This document shows, piece after piece, positions 19,621-28,030 of a stretch of DNA of 64,000 nucleotides. Made by a program: the position numbers and the translations under genes. The notes beneath the pieces are model-generated. The model was not told the DNA's origin, searched no databases, and was given only the letters and a program-made list of their open reading frames with translations. Each line of letters opens with the position of its first letter. Position 1 is the first letter of the stretch. This DNA comes from Rhizobium esperanzae (lineage in GTDB: Bacteria > Pseudomonadota > Alphaproteobacteria > Rhizobiales > Rhizobiaceae): assembly GCF_014197615.1 (NCBI RefSeq), contig NZ_JACIFY010000013.1, positions 124,001 through 188,000 on the forward strand. Direction: 5' to 3'.

Positions 19621-20907
19621 GTGGCGCCTTTGTTTTATCAGCTTTATGAATTGAACCATGCTGCCATGGCGCCGTTTCGCGCCGCGGCCGATATCATGCG
19701 ATTTGCCTATGCCAACCCGCTGAACCCGTTTTCCCATACGCCGCTCGGCCGGACGATGGCCGCAAGTCTCGAAATGTTCGAACGCACGACGCGCCGCTAC
19801 GGCAAGCCGGAATTCGGGCTGAAGCAGACGACGATCGGCGATCAGACGGTTTTTGTTCGCGAAGAAGTCGTCTGGTCGCGGCCCTTCTGCAATCTCCTGC
19901 ATTTCGCCCGCAACGCCCCGGCCGCCCGCGGCAACGATCCCCGTATCCTGATCGTCGCGCCGATGTCCGGCCACTATGCGACGCTGCTGCGCGGCACGGT
20001 CGAGGCGCTGCTGCCGAGTGCCGATGTCTACATCACCGACTGGATCGACGCCCGTATGGTGCCGATGACGGAAGGCACGTTCGATTTCGACGATTACGTC
20101 GACTATGTCATCGAGATGCTGCATTTCCTCGGGCAGGACACGCACGTCATCGCCGTCTGTCAGCCTTCCGTTCCGGTGCTGGCGGCGGCCGCGGTGATGG
20201 AGGAAGCCAATGATCCGCTGTCTCCGTCGTCGATGACGCTGATGGGCGGCCCGATCGACACGCGCATCAACCCGACGGCGGTCAACAAGCTCGCCCAGGA
20301 GCGGTCGCTGCAATGGTTCTCCGACAATGTCATCATGAACGTGCCCTGGCCGCAGCCGGGCTTCATGCGCCCGGTCTATCCGGGATTCCTGCAGCTTTCG
20401 GGATTCATGTCGATGAATCTCGACCGCCATCTCGTCGCCCACAAGGAATTCTTCATGCATCTGGTGAAGAACGACGGCGAGCCGGAAAAACATCGCGATT
20501 TCTACGACGAGTATCTCGCCGTCATGGATCTGACCGCCGAATTCTATCTGCAGACGGTCGAGCAGGTCTTCATGAAGCATTCCCTGCCGAAGGGCGAGTT
20601 GATGCATCGCGGCAAACGCGTCGATCCGGCAGCGATCCGGAAAGTGGCGCTGCTGACCGTCGAGGGCGAGAATGACGACATCTCGGGCGTCGGCCAGACA
20701 AAGGCGGCGCAGACCATCTGCGTGAATATTCCCGAAGATATGCGCATGCACTATCTGCAGCCGGATGTCGGCCATTACGGTGTGTTCAACGGCTCGCGGT
20801 TCCGACGCGAGATCGCGCCGCGCATCATCAATTTTGTCCGGGAGCATTCCCGTTCGGCCGTCAAGCCGCCGGTGCCGCGTGTCATCAAGGGCGGCCGCAC
20901 CGCCTGA
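19621..20907 (+). CDS. phaZ: Intracellular poly(3-hydroxybutyrate) depolymerase
   Basis: PhaZ mobilises stored PHB granules to 3-hydroxybutyrate oligomers in the cytoplasm. The product (428 residues as called) begins with the family FYQLYELNHA. It contains HVIAVCQPSVPVLAAAAVM with Cys180, the nucleophile position known from the Ralstonia enzyme, and has the C-terminal His in QPDVGHYGVFNGSRFR. The called start is GTG; a TTG nine bases later, with AAAGG 9 nt before it, would give MFYQLYEL and is at least as likely. It has its own upstream region after a terminator. PHB turnover matters for free-living rhizobia and bacteroids (knowledge). Confidence 0.93.
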   Translation: MAPLFYQLYELNHAAMAPFRAAADIMRFAYANPLNPFSHTPLGRTMAASLEMFERTTRRYGKPEFGLKQTTIGDQTVFVREEVVWSRPFCNLLHFARNAPAARGNDPRILIVAPMSGHYATLLRGTVEALLPSADVYITDWIDARMVPMTEGTFDFDDYVDYVIEMLHFLGQDTHVIAVCQPSVPVLAAAAVMEEANDPLSPSSMTLMGGPIDTRINPTAVNKLAQERSLQWFSDNVIMNVPWPQPGFMRPVYPGFLQLSGFMSMNLDRHLVAHKEFFMHLVKNDGEPEKHRDFYDEYLAVMDLTAEFYLQTVEQVFMKHSLPKGELMHRGKRVDPAAIRKVALLTVEGENDDISGVGQTKAAQTICVNIPEDMRMHYLQPDVGHYGVFNGSRFRREIAPRIINFVREHSRSAVKPPVPRVIKGGRTA

Positions 20908-21051
20908 TTTAGGGGTGGCTGATTTAGAAAAGCGGATTCAAGGCTTTGTCCGATTTCGCGGGCAATCGTCTTGAAGGCCGTTGTTGCGGTAACCACATCG
21001 ATTTCAGCGTTCGGTATCCTGCCGGGCGCGGAAAGCGAGGATACCCGCACG

Positions 21052-21486
21052 ATGAACCAGTCAGCATTGCTTCGACCGGATTGGACTCCGGCTACCATTG
21101 CCCTGATGATTCTCGGCTTCATGGTTTTCTGGCCTCTGGGTCTGGCCATGCTTGCCTACATCATCTTCGGCGACCGTTTGCGCGGCTTCAAGCGTGACGT
21201 CAACCAGGCGACCGATGGCTTCTTTGCCTCCTGCCGCCGTTCGAACGGCCGTCACCGCCCGCACTTCTCGACCGGCAACGCCGCCTTCGACGACTGGCGC
21301 AAGGCCGAGATCGACCGGATCGAGGAAGAGCGCCGCAAGCTCGATGAAATGCGCGAGGAATTCGACGCCTACATGCGCGAACTTCGCCGCGCCAAGGACC
21401 AGGAAGAGTTCGATCGCTTCATGCGTGACCGCAAGAACACCAAGCGTGACGACAACGGCCCGGTCGCTGGATACCAGACGCCGTGA
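21052..21486 (+). CDS. DUF2852 membrane protein
   Basis: A 144-residue protein with one or two closely spaced hydrophobic stretches (about residues 14-42, IALMILGFMVFWPLGLAMLAY). A soluble, strongly charged helical part follows, rich in Glu, Arg and Lys and probably a coiled coil (about 80-130). WPLGLAMLAY and FDDWRKAEIDRIEEERRKL match DUF2852, a family of unknown function common in Rhizobiales. The ATG was preferred over a TTG 27 codons upstream, though its GAGG is 12 nt away. A hairpin terminator follows directly. Confidence 0.85.
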   Translation: MNQSALLRPDWTPATIALMILGFMVFWPLGLAMLAYIIFGDRLRGFKRDVNQATDGFFASCRRSNGRHRPHFSTGNAAFDDWRKAEIDRIEEERRKLDEMREEFDAYMRELRRAKDQEEFDRFMRDRKNTKRDDNGPVAGYQTP

Positions 21487-21506
21487 AGGCCTGAATGCTG
21501 AAAATG

Positions 21507-21532
21507 ACCGGCATCTTCCGATGCCGGTTTTT
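21507..21532 (+). terminator. Intrinsic terminator after the DUF2852 gene
   Basis: Stem ACCGGCATC / GATGCCGGT with loop TTCC runs into TTTTT. It lies 20 bp after the stop codon. Confidence 0.92.
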
Positions 21533-21568
21533 CTATGCCCGCTGCCGGCGAATCGGGTAGAAACAACC

Positions 21569-22327
21569 ATGTTCTCGCTTCTGAAGACAAGGCCGAAAGC
21601 CCGAAAGCCGGCTCCGCCCGAAACGCGGACGCTTGATGTGGCCGGCCGGCTCATGCCGCTGACCATCAAGCAGCACGACCGGGCGACGCGCATCACCTTG
21701 CGCATCGAGCCGGGCGGCCGGGCCTTGAAGATGACGGTGCCGAAAGGTCTTGCGGCACGCGAGGTCAATGCCTTTCTCGATCGGCATCAGGGTTGGCTGC
21801 TCACCAAACTTGCCAAGTTTTCGACCGATGCCGGTCTGCGCGACGGCGGCGAAATTCTCTTTCGCGGCGTTTCCCATCGCATCCAGCATACCGGCAGCGT
21901 GCGCGGCCTGACGGAAGCCGTCTCCATGGACGGCAAACCGGTGCTGCTGGTCAGCGGCATGCCGGAACATGTCGGGCGGCGCATCGCGGCCTTTCTCAAG
22001 AAAGAAGCGCGCACCGACCTCGTCAGGCTGGCGACGATGCATGCCGGAACGATCCGGGCTCCGATCCGCTCGATCTCGATGAAGGATACCCGCAGCCGCT
22101 GGGGCTCGTGCTCGTCGGAGGGAAATCTGAGCTTTTCCTGGCGCATCGTCATGGCGCCGCCCTCGGTGATCGATTATCTCGCCGCCCACGAAGTTGCCCA
22201 TCTCAAGGAGATGAACCACGGGCCTCGCTTCTGGGCGCTTTGCAAGAAGCTTTGCCCCGGCATGGAGGAAGCGAAATCCTGGCTGAAGCGGCACGGAAGC
22301 CAGCTGCACGCCATTGATTTCGACTGA
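21569..22327 (+). CDS. YgjP-type zinc metalloprotease (DUF45, M48 family)
   Basis: The 252-residue product carries the DUF45/WLM-like metal site HEVAHLKEMNHGPRFW: HExxH plus a third ligand His and the conserved RFW. Upstream in the chain are the family core RSRWGSCSSEGNLSFSWRIVMAP and an N-terminal beta domain (LRIEPGGRALKMTVP). There is no signal peptide, so it should be cytoplasmic. Relatives are annotated SprT-like or YgjP; no substrate is established for them. The long upstream frame is a shadow of the DUF2852 gene; the ATG after the terminator is the sensible start. Confidence 0.88.
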   Translation: MFSLLKTRPKARKPAPPETRTLDVAGRLMPLTIKQHDRATRITLRIEPGGRALKMTVPKGLAAREVNAFLDRHQGWLLTKLAKFSTDAGLRDGGEILFRGVSHRIQHTGSVRGLTEAVSMDGKPVLLVSGMPEHVGRRIAAFLKKEARTDLVRLATMHAGTIRAPIRSISMKDTRSRWGSCSSEGNLSFSWRIVMAPPSVIDYLAAHEVAHLKEMNHGPRFWALCKKLCPGMEEAKSWLKRHGSQLHAIDFD

Positions 22328-22402
22328 CCGACATTGGCGCTAAATGCAGCCTAGCACGCAAATTGGCTCGACTCTTGCTGCATTTCGTGTCACTTCGCTG
22401 CC

Positions 22403-23071
22403 ATGAAACCCGATATCAAGATCTGTGGCTTGAAGACGCCCGAAGCGATCGATCGTGCGCTGAAACGCGGCGCGACCCATATCGGTTTTATCTTCTTCGA
22501 AAAGAGCCCACGCTACATCGAGCCGGACCTGGCGGGTAAACTCGCCGAACCCGCACGTGGTAAGGCGAAGATCGTCGCCGTCGTTGTCGATCCCACGAAC
22601 GACGAGCTGGATGAGATCGTCTCGCTGTTGAAGCCGGATATTCTGCAGCTGCACGGCAATGAGAGCCCCGAACATGTGCTGACGATCAAGGCGCTCTATG
22701 GCCTGCCGGTCATGAAAGTCTTTTCTGTGCGCACGGCCGACGATCTGAAGCGCGTCGAAGCCTATATCGGTATTGCCGACCGTTTCCTGTTCGACGCGAA
22801 AGCGCCGAAGGGTTCGGAACTGCCCGGCGGCAACGGCATTTCCTTCGACTGGAGCCTTTTGAGCTGGCTCGACGGCAGCATCGACTACATGCTGTCCGGC
22901 GGGCTGAACAAGGACAATGTCGCGGATGCGCTGGCGAAGACCAAGGCGCGTGGTATCGACGTCTCCTCGGGCGTCGAAACTGCGCCCGGCGTGAAGAGCG
23001 TCGCAATGATCGATGAATTTTTCGATGCGGTCGAAGAGGCGGATGCGCCTGTCATGGCCTCAGGGAGTTGA
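22403..23071 (+). CDS. trpF: Phosphoribosylanthranilate isomerase
   Basis: TrpF performs the Amadori rearrangement of N-(5-phosphoribosyl)anthranilate in tryptophan synthesis. The 222-residue TIM barrel has the catalytic Cys in KICGLKTPE (Cys8) and the general acid Asp in FLFDAKAP. The phosphate-binding loops LSGGLNKDNV and DVSSGVETAPGVK are also present. It heads trpF-trpB-trpA, with trpB beginning 2 nt after its stop. trpE/trpG, trpD and trpC are not in this window, in line with split trp genes in rhizobia. Confidence 0.96.
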   Translation: MKPDIKICGLKTPEAIDRALKRGATHIGFIFFEKSPRYIEPDLAGKLAEPARGKAKIVAVVVDPTNDELDEIVSLLKPDILQLHGNESPEHVLTIKALYGLPVMKVFSVRTADDLKRVEAYIGIADRFLFDAKAPKGSELPGGNGISFDWSLLSWLDGSIDYMLSGGLNKDNVADALAKTKARGIDVSSGVETAPGVKSVAMIDEFFDAVEEADAPVMASGS

Positions 23072-23073
23072 GA

Positions 23074-24294
23074 GTGAACGAAACGCCTAAACCGAATTCC
23101 TTCCGTTCCGGGCCTGATGAGGACGGCCGCTTCGGCATCTATGGCGGTCGTTTCGTTGCCGAAACGTTGATGCCTTTGATCCTCGATCTGCAGGACGAGT
23201 GGAACAAGGCGAAGAACGATCCGGCATTCCAGGCCGAATTGAAGCACCTCGGCGCCCATTATATCGGTCGCCCGAGCCCGCTCTATTTCGCCGAGCGGCT
23301 GACGGCCGAACTCGGTGGCGCCAAGATCTATTTCAAGCGCGAGGAGTTGAACCACACCGGCTCGCACAAGATCAACAATTGCATCGGCCAGATCCTGCTC
23401 GCCAAGCGCATGGGCAAGACCCGGATCATCGCCGAAACCGGCGCCGGCCAGCACGGCGTCGCCTCGGCGACCGTTGCCGCCCGCTTCGGCCTTCCCTGCG
23501 TCGTCTATATGGGCGCCACCGACGTCGAGCGTCAGGCACCGAACGTTTTCCGCATGAAGCTGCTCGGTGCCGAAGTCAAACCGGTCACCGCAGGCAGCGG
23601 CACGCTGAAGGACGCCATGAACGAGGCGCTGCGCGACTGGGTCACCAATGTCGAGGATACCTACTATCTGATCGGAACGGCGGCCGGTCCGCATCCCTAT
23701 CCGGAGATGGTCCGCGATTTCCAGTCGGTGATCGGCGCGGAAGCGAAAGAGCAGATGCTGGCTGCCGAAGGCCGCCTGCCGGATCTCGTCGTCGCGGCCG
23801 TCGGCGGCGGTTCGAACGCCATCGGCATTTTCCATCCCTTCCTCGATGATCCCACCGTGAAGATCGTCGGCGTCGAAGCCGGCGGCAAGGGCCTGCAGGG
23901 CGACGAACATTGCGCTTCTATCACTGCCGGCTCGCCGGGCGTGCTGCATGGCAACCGCACCTATCTGCTGCAGGATGGCGACGGCCAGATCAAGGAAGGC
24001 CATTCGATTTCGGCCGGTCTCGATTATCCCGGCATCGGCCCCGAACATTCCTGGCTGAACGATATCGGCCGCGTCGACTATGTGCCGATCATGGATCACG
24101 AAGCACTTGAGGCGTTCCAGACGCTGACCCGCCTCGAAGGCATCATCCCGGCGCTCGAGCCCTCGCACGCGATTGCCGAGGTGATCAAGCGCGCACCGAA
24201 GATGGGCAAGGACGAGATCATCCTGATGAACCTCTCCGGCCGCGGCGACAAGGATATCTTCACCGTCGGCAAGATTCTGGGAATGGGACTGTAA
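23074..24294 (+). CDS. trpB: Tryptophan synthase beta subunit
   Basis: TrpB condenses indole with serine using PLP. The 406-residue product contains KREELNHTGSHKINN with the PLP lysine at residue 99, ETGAGQHG, the phosphate loop VGGGSNAIGIF and the C-terminal LSGRGDKD. The GTG start with AGGGAG 6 nt upstream yields MNETPKPNSF; a TTG two codons earlier is less likely. It sits 2 nt after trpF and 3 nt before trpA, so the three genes are translated together. Confidence 0.97.
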   Translation: MNETPKPNSFRSGPDEDGRFGIYGGRFVAETLMPLILDLQDEWNKAKNDPAFQAELKHLGAHYIGRPSPLYFAERLTAELGGAKIYFKREELNHTGSHKINNCIGQILLAKRMGKTRIIAETGAGQHGVASATVAARFGLPCVVYMGATDVERQAPNVFRMKLLGAEVKPVTAGSGTLKDAMNEALRDWVTNVEDTYYLIGTAAGPHPYPEMVRDFQSVIGAEAKEQMLAAEGRLPDLVVAAVGGGSNAIGIFHPFLDDPTVKIVGVEAGGKGLQGDEHCASITAGSPGVLHGNRTYLLQDGDGQIKEGHSISAGLDYPGIGPEHSWLNDIGRVDYVPIMDHEALEAFQTLTRLEGIIPALEPSHAIAEVIKRAPKMGKDEIILMNLSGRGDKDIFTVGKILGMGL

Positions 24295-24297
24295 GAC

Positions 24298-25137
24298 ATG
24301 ACCGCACGCATGGACAAACGCTTTGCCGAGCTGAAGGCCGAGGGCCGTCCGGCGCTTGTGACCTATTTCATGGGCGGCGATCCTGATTACGATACCTCGC
24401 TCGGCATCATGAAGGCGCTGCCCGAAGCAGGCTCCGACATCATCGAACTCGGCATGCCCTTTTCCGATCCGATGGCCGACGGACCGGCGATCCAGCTGGC
24501 TGGCCAGCGTGCGCTGAAAGGCGGTCAGACGCTGAAAAAGACGCTGCAGCTGGCGGCCGATTTCCGCAAGACCAACGATGCGACGCCGATCGTCATGATG
24601 GGCTATTACAATCCGATCTACATCTATGGCGTCGAGAAATTCCTCGACGACGCGATCGCCGCCGGCATCGATGGCCTGATCGTCGTCGACCTGCCGCCGG
24701 AAATGGATGACGAACTCTGCATTCCGGCGATCCGCAAGGGCATCAATTTCATCCGTCTGGCAACGCCGACCACCGACGAGAAGCGCCTGCCGGCCGTCCT
24801 GAAAAACACCTCCGGCTTCGTCTATTACGTCTCGATGAACGGCATCACCGGCTCGGCGCTGCCCGATCCGTCGCTGGTTTCGGGCGCTGTCCAGCGCATC
24901 AAGCAGCATACCGAACTGCCCGTCTGCGTCGGCTTCGGCGTCAAGACGGCGGAGCATGCGAAAGTCATCGGCGGTTCGGCCGATGGCGTCGTCGTCGGCA
25001 CCGCCATCGTCAATCAGGTCGCCACCAGCCTGACCGCGGACGGGAAGGCCACGGCCGATACGGTTCAGGCGGTCGCAACACTGGTGCGCGGTCTGTCCTC
25101 GGGAACACGTTCGGCGCGCCTTGTTGCTGCCGAATAG
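24298..25137 (+). CDS. trpA: Tryptophan synthase alpha subunit
   Basis: TrpA cleaves indole-3-glycerol phosphate to indole and passes it to TrpB through the tunnel. The 279-residue barrel has the catalytic Glu50 and Asp61 in IIELGMPFSDPMADGP, the family PIVMMGYYNPI, and phosphate-binding GFGVKTAEHA with GTAIVNQ. It ends the trp run; accD follows after a 141-bp gap that contains a probable repeat. Confidence 0.97.
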   Translation: MTARMDKRFAELKAEGRPALVTYFMGGDPDYDTSLGIMKALPEAGSDIIELGMPFSDPMADGPAIQLAGQRALKGGQTLKKTLQLAADFRKTNDATPIVMMGYYNPIYIYGVEKFLDDAIAAGIDGLIVVDLPPEMDDELCIPAIRKGINFIRLATPTTDEKRLPAVLKNTSGFVYYVSMNGITGSALPDPSLVSGAVQRIKQHTELPVCVGFGVKTAEHAKVIGGSADGVVVGTAIVNQVATSLTADGKATADTVQAVATLVRGLSSGTRSARLVAAE

Positions 25138-25156
25138 TTTGCCCACATTGGCAACG

Positions 25157-25256
25157 GAGCATGTCGCGCAAAAGTGTGCAGCGGTTTTGCGGCAACGACT
25201 GCGGGAAAACAAAGATCTAAAGCGTGGCAACCGATCTGAAAGATCGTGACGCGTGT
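25157..25256. repeat. Probable rhizobial intergenic repeat (RIME-like) between trpA and accD
   Basis: The stretch beginning GGAGCATGTCGCGCAAAAG and including CAGCGGTTTTGCGGCAACGA and AAAACAAAGATCTAAAGCG is one I recall as recurring in many Rhizobium intergenic regions. It contains a hairpin with arms CGCAAAA (25167-25173) and TTTTGCG (25185-25191). It has no second copy in this window, so the repeat status is from memory. It may carry the accD promoter at its right end. Confidence 0.5.
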
Positions 25257-25278
25257 TAGTCAGTTAGGAGAATTCGAG

Positions 25279-26184
25279 TTGAACTGGATCACCAACTACG
25301 TTCGCCCGCGGATCAATTCCATGCTGGGCCGTCGCGAAGTGCCGGAGAACCTCTGGATCAAGTGCCCGGAAACCGGCGAGATGGTCTTCCACAAGGACCT
25401 GGAAGGCAACAAATGGGTCATCCCGGCCTCCGGCTATCACATGAAGATGCCGGCGAAGGCTCGTCTGGCCGATCTTTTCGACAATGGCGAATATGAATCG
25501 CTGCCGCAGCCGAAGGTCGCCCAGGACCCGCTGAAGTTTCGCGATTCGAAGAAATACAGCGATCGTCTGCGCGACAGCCGCCTGAAGACCGAACAGGAGG
25601 ACACGATCCTCGCCGGCCTCGGAAAGGTGCAGGGCCTGAAGCTCGTCGCCGTCGTGCATGAATTCAACTTCATCGGCGGTTCGCTCGGCATGGCCGCCGG
25701 CGAAGCGATCGTCAAGGCTTTCGAACGTGCGACGTCGGAAAAATGCCCGCTGGTGATGTTCCCCGCTTCCGGCGGCGCGCGCATGCAGGAAGGCATTCTT
25801 TCGCTGATGCAGCTGCCGCGCACGACCGTTGCCGTCGATCTGCTCAAGGAATCCGGCCAGCCCTATGTCGTCGTTTTGACCAATCCGACGACCGGCGGCG
25901 TCACGGCCTCTTACGCTATGCTCGGCGATATTCATCTGGCCGAACCCGGCGCCGAAATCGGCTTTGCCGGCAAGCGCGTGATCGAACAGACGCTGCGTGA
26001 AAAGCTGCCGGAAGGCTTCCAGACCTCCGAATATCTGCTGGAACATGGTATGGTCGATATGGTCGTCAAGCGTCACGACATTCCGGAGACGCTGGCGCGC
26101 ATCCTGAAGATCCTGACGAAGAAACCCGTTTCGGCAGCAAACGACGTGACTCGCGGAGCGATCGCCTTGGCGGCGAGCGCCTGA
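25279..26184 (+). CDS. accD: Acetyl-CoA carboxylase carboxyltransferase beta subunit
   Basis: AccD with AccA transfers the carboxyl group from carboxybiotin to acetyl-CoA, forming malonyl-CoA. The 301-residue product starts at TTG with AGGAG 8 nt upstream (MNWITNYVRPRINSM). The crotonase-like core includes FIGGSLGMAAGEAIV, FPASGGARMQEG and PTTGGVTASYAMLGD. At the place of the usual C4 zinc ribbon only Cys29 remains; the other three positions read T32, I48 and S51. So no zinc site can form. The enzyme is otherwise well conserved and surely active. It lies between trpA and folC, a typical order. Confidence 0.96.
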   Translation: MNWITNYVRPRINSMLGRREVPENLWIKCPETGEMVFHKDLEGNKWVIPASGYHMKMPAKARLADLFDNGEYESLPQPKVAQDPLKFRDSKKYSDRLRDSRLKTEQEDTILAGLGKVQGLKLVAVVHEFNFIGGSLGMAAGEAIVKAFERATSEKCPLVMFPASGGARMQEGILSLMQLPRTTVAVDLLKESGQPYVVVLTNPTTGGVTASYAMLGDIHLAEPGAEIGFAGKRVIEQTLREKLPEGFQTSEYLLEHGMVDMVVKRHDIPETLARILKILTKKPVSAANDVTRGAIALAASA

Positions 26185-26211
26185 TAACAGGTAAACAGGC
26201 GGGGTGCCGAA

Positions 26212-27564
26212 ATGATACCCAGGGGCCAAACCGCGGTGAGTGAGGCAGCGCAAGAGATCGAAAAACTCATGGGATTGCATCCCAAGGGCTTCGACCTGTC
26301 TCTCGATCGTATCACCCGTCTTCTCGATCAACTCGGCAATCCGCATCTGAGATTGCCGCCGGTGATCCATGTCGCCGGCACCAACGGCAAGGGGTCGGTC
26401 ACCGCCTTCTGCCGCGCCCTGCTCGAAGCCGGCGGCTATAGCGCTCATGTCCACACCTCGCCGCATCTCGTCAATTGGCACGAGCGTTATCGTATCGGTG
26501 TGCCGGGCGGACGTGGGCAGCTTGTCGATGACGCCGTCTTTGCCGAGGCCCTGCGTCGTGTGGCCGATGCCAATGCCGGACAGCATATCACCGTCTTCGA
26601 AATCCTGACGGCGGTCACCTTCATCCTGTTTTCCGAACATCCGGCCGATGCCGCGATCATCGAAGTCGGTCTCGGCGGCCGCTTCGACGCCACCAACGTC
26701 ATTTCCGACCCGGCCGTCTCGGTGATCATGCCGATCTCGCTGGATCATCAGCCCTATCTCGGCGACAGGGTCGAACTGATCGCCGCTGAAAAGGCCGGCA
26801 TCATGAAGCCGGGATTGCCCGTCGTCATCGGCCATCAGGAATATGATGCGGCCCTCGACGTGCTGATGGCGACGGCTGAGCGGCTGCATTGCCCGAGCGC
26901 CGTCTTCGGGCAGGATTTCATGGCACATGAGGAATATGGCCGCCTCGTCTATCAGGACGAATTCGGCCTTGCCGACCTGCCGCTGCCGCGCCTTCCCGGC
27001 CGGCATCAATATGCCAATGCCGCCGCCGCCATCCGCGCCGTCAAGGCGGCGGGTTTTACCGTCACCGAGACGATGATGGAAAAGGCGATGAGTTTCGTCG
27101 AATGGCCGGGCCGGCTGCAGCGGCTGAGCGAAGGCCGGCTGCTGTCGCATGCGCCAGCCGGCGCCGAGATCTGGATCGATGGGGGGCATAATCCCGGTGC
27201 CGGCGAAGTGATCGCCGAAGCCATGGCCAATTTCGAGGAACGCCAGCCGCGGCCGCTTTTCCTGATCATCGGCATGATCAACACCAAGGATCCGGTCGGT
27301 TATTTCAAGGCCTTTGCCGGCCTGGTCGAGAAGGTCTTCTGCGTGCCGATCCGAGGCAGCGAAGCGATGATCGACCCGGTGATACTGTCGAATGCCGCCT
27401 ATGATGCCGGCCTGGTCGCCGAACCGATGTCGACGGTCGGCGATGCGCTCGAAGCGATAAAGGCCGTCCTTGATCCGGAGGCTCTGCCGCCGCGCATCCT
27501 GATCGGCGGCTCTCTCTATCTCGTCGGCGATGTGCTTTCCGACAACGGCACGCCTCCGAAGTGA
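26212..27564 (+). CDS. folC: Bifunctional folylpolyglutamate synthase / dihydrofolate synthase
   Basis: FolC joins glutamate to dihydropteroate and extends the polyglutamate tail of folates, using ATP. The 450-residue Mur-ligase-type protein has the P-loop IHVAGTNGKGSVTAFCRA, the omega-loop region HTSPHLVNWHERY, EVGLGGRFDATN, SLDHQPYLGD and the C-terminal DGGHNPGAGEV. The ATG has GGGG 7 nt upstream; a GTG eight codons in is an alternative. It lies 27 bp after accD, probably in the same transcript, and ends at a bidirectional terminator shared with trxA. Confidence 0.95.
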   Translation: MIPRGQTAVSEAAQEIEKLMGLHPKGFDLSLDRITRLLDQLGNPHLRLPPVIHVAGTNGKGSVTAFCRALLEAGGYSAHVHTSPHLVNWHERYRIGVPGGRGQLVDDAVFAEALRRVADANAGQHITVFEILTAVTFILFSEHPADAAIIEVGLGGRFDATNVISDPAVSVIMPISLDHQPYLGDRVELIAAEKAGIMKPGLPVVIGHQEYDAALDVLMATAERLHCPSAVFGQDFMAHEEYGRLVYQDEFGLADLPLPRLPGRHQYANAAAAIRAVKAAGFTVTETMMEKAMSFVEWPGRLQRLSEGRLLSHAPAGAEIWIDGGHNPGAGEVIAEAMANFEERQPRPLFLIIGMINTKDPVGYFKAFAGLVEKVFCVPIRGSEAMIDPVILSNAAYDAGLVAEPMSTVGDALEAIKAVLDPEALPPRILIGGSLYLVGDVLSDNGTPPK

Positions 27565-27591
27565 AGCGGGCGAAGTGAAGAATGCGAAATG

Positions 27592-27621
27592 AAAAAAGCC
27601 CGGTCGAAGCCGGGCTTTTTT
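27592..27621. terminator. Bidirectional intrinsic terminator between folC and trxA
   Basis: A 12-bp stem, AAAAAAGCCCGG / CCGGGCTTTTTT, with a 6-nt loop. The A-run and T-run make it a terminator on both strands for the convergent genes. Confidence 0.93.
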
Positions 27622-27638
27622 CATCTATGCGATATCAA

Positions 27639-27959
27639 TCAGGCAGCGTTCGAAATCCAGTTCGAAAGAGCCGTCTTCGGCTTGGCGCCGACCGAGATAT
27701 CCGCGACTTCGCCGCCCTTGAAGATCGCCAGCGTCGGAATGGAGCGCACTCCGAATTGTGCGGCGAGTTCCGGGTTCTCATCGATATTGAGCTTGGCGAC
27801 CTTGACCTTGCCTTCCATCTCGACGGAGATTTCTTCGAGGCTCGGAGCAATCATCTTGCACGGGCCGCACCATTCAGCCCAGAAATCGACGACGACGGGT
27901 TCTGCGGATTCCAGAACTTCCGACTGGAAGTTATTGATATCGACTTTCACGGTAGCCAT
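27639..27959 (-). CDS. trxA: Thioredoxin 1
   Basis: A cytoplasmic disulfide reductant fed by thioredoxin reductase, with clients such as ribonucleotide reductase. The 106-residue protein has WCGPC with Cys31 and Cys34, cis-Pro in RSIPTLAIF, and the buried Asp in VVVDFWAEW. The ATG has AAAGGAG 6-7 nt upstream; the longer frame is spurious. It lies downstream of addA with a 71-bp gap and ends at the bidirectional terminator. Confidence 0.97.
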   Translation of the reverse strand: MATVKVDINNFQSEVLESAEPVVVDFWAEWCGPCKMIAPSLEEISVEMEGKVKVAKLNIDENPELAAQFGVRSIPTLAIFKGGEVADISVGAKPKTALSNWISNAA

Positions 27960-28030
27960 GGGCTGCTCCTTTGAATTGGGTGTTGAACCACATGTGATGG
28001 TGCGGTGCCGAATTTTCAATATTCGGTATT

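Noticed and set aside
22554..22559. CACGTG core in trpF as a further parS
   Set aside because: The flanks do not match TGTTT/AAACA; only the six-base core is shared.
22885..25230. Open frame of 781 codons on minus, antisense to trpF-trpB-trpA
   Set aside because: It spans three real genes in the opposite strand, has the same mirror composition and no recognisable domain.
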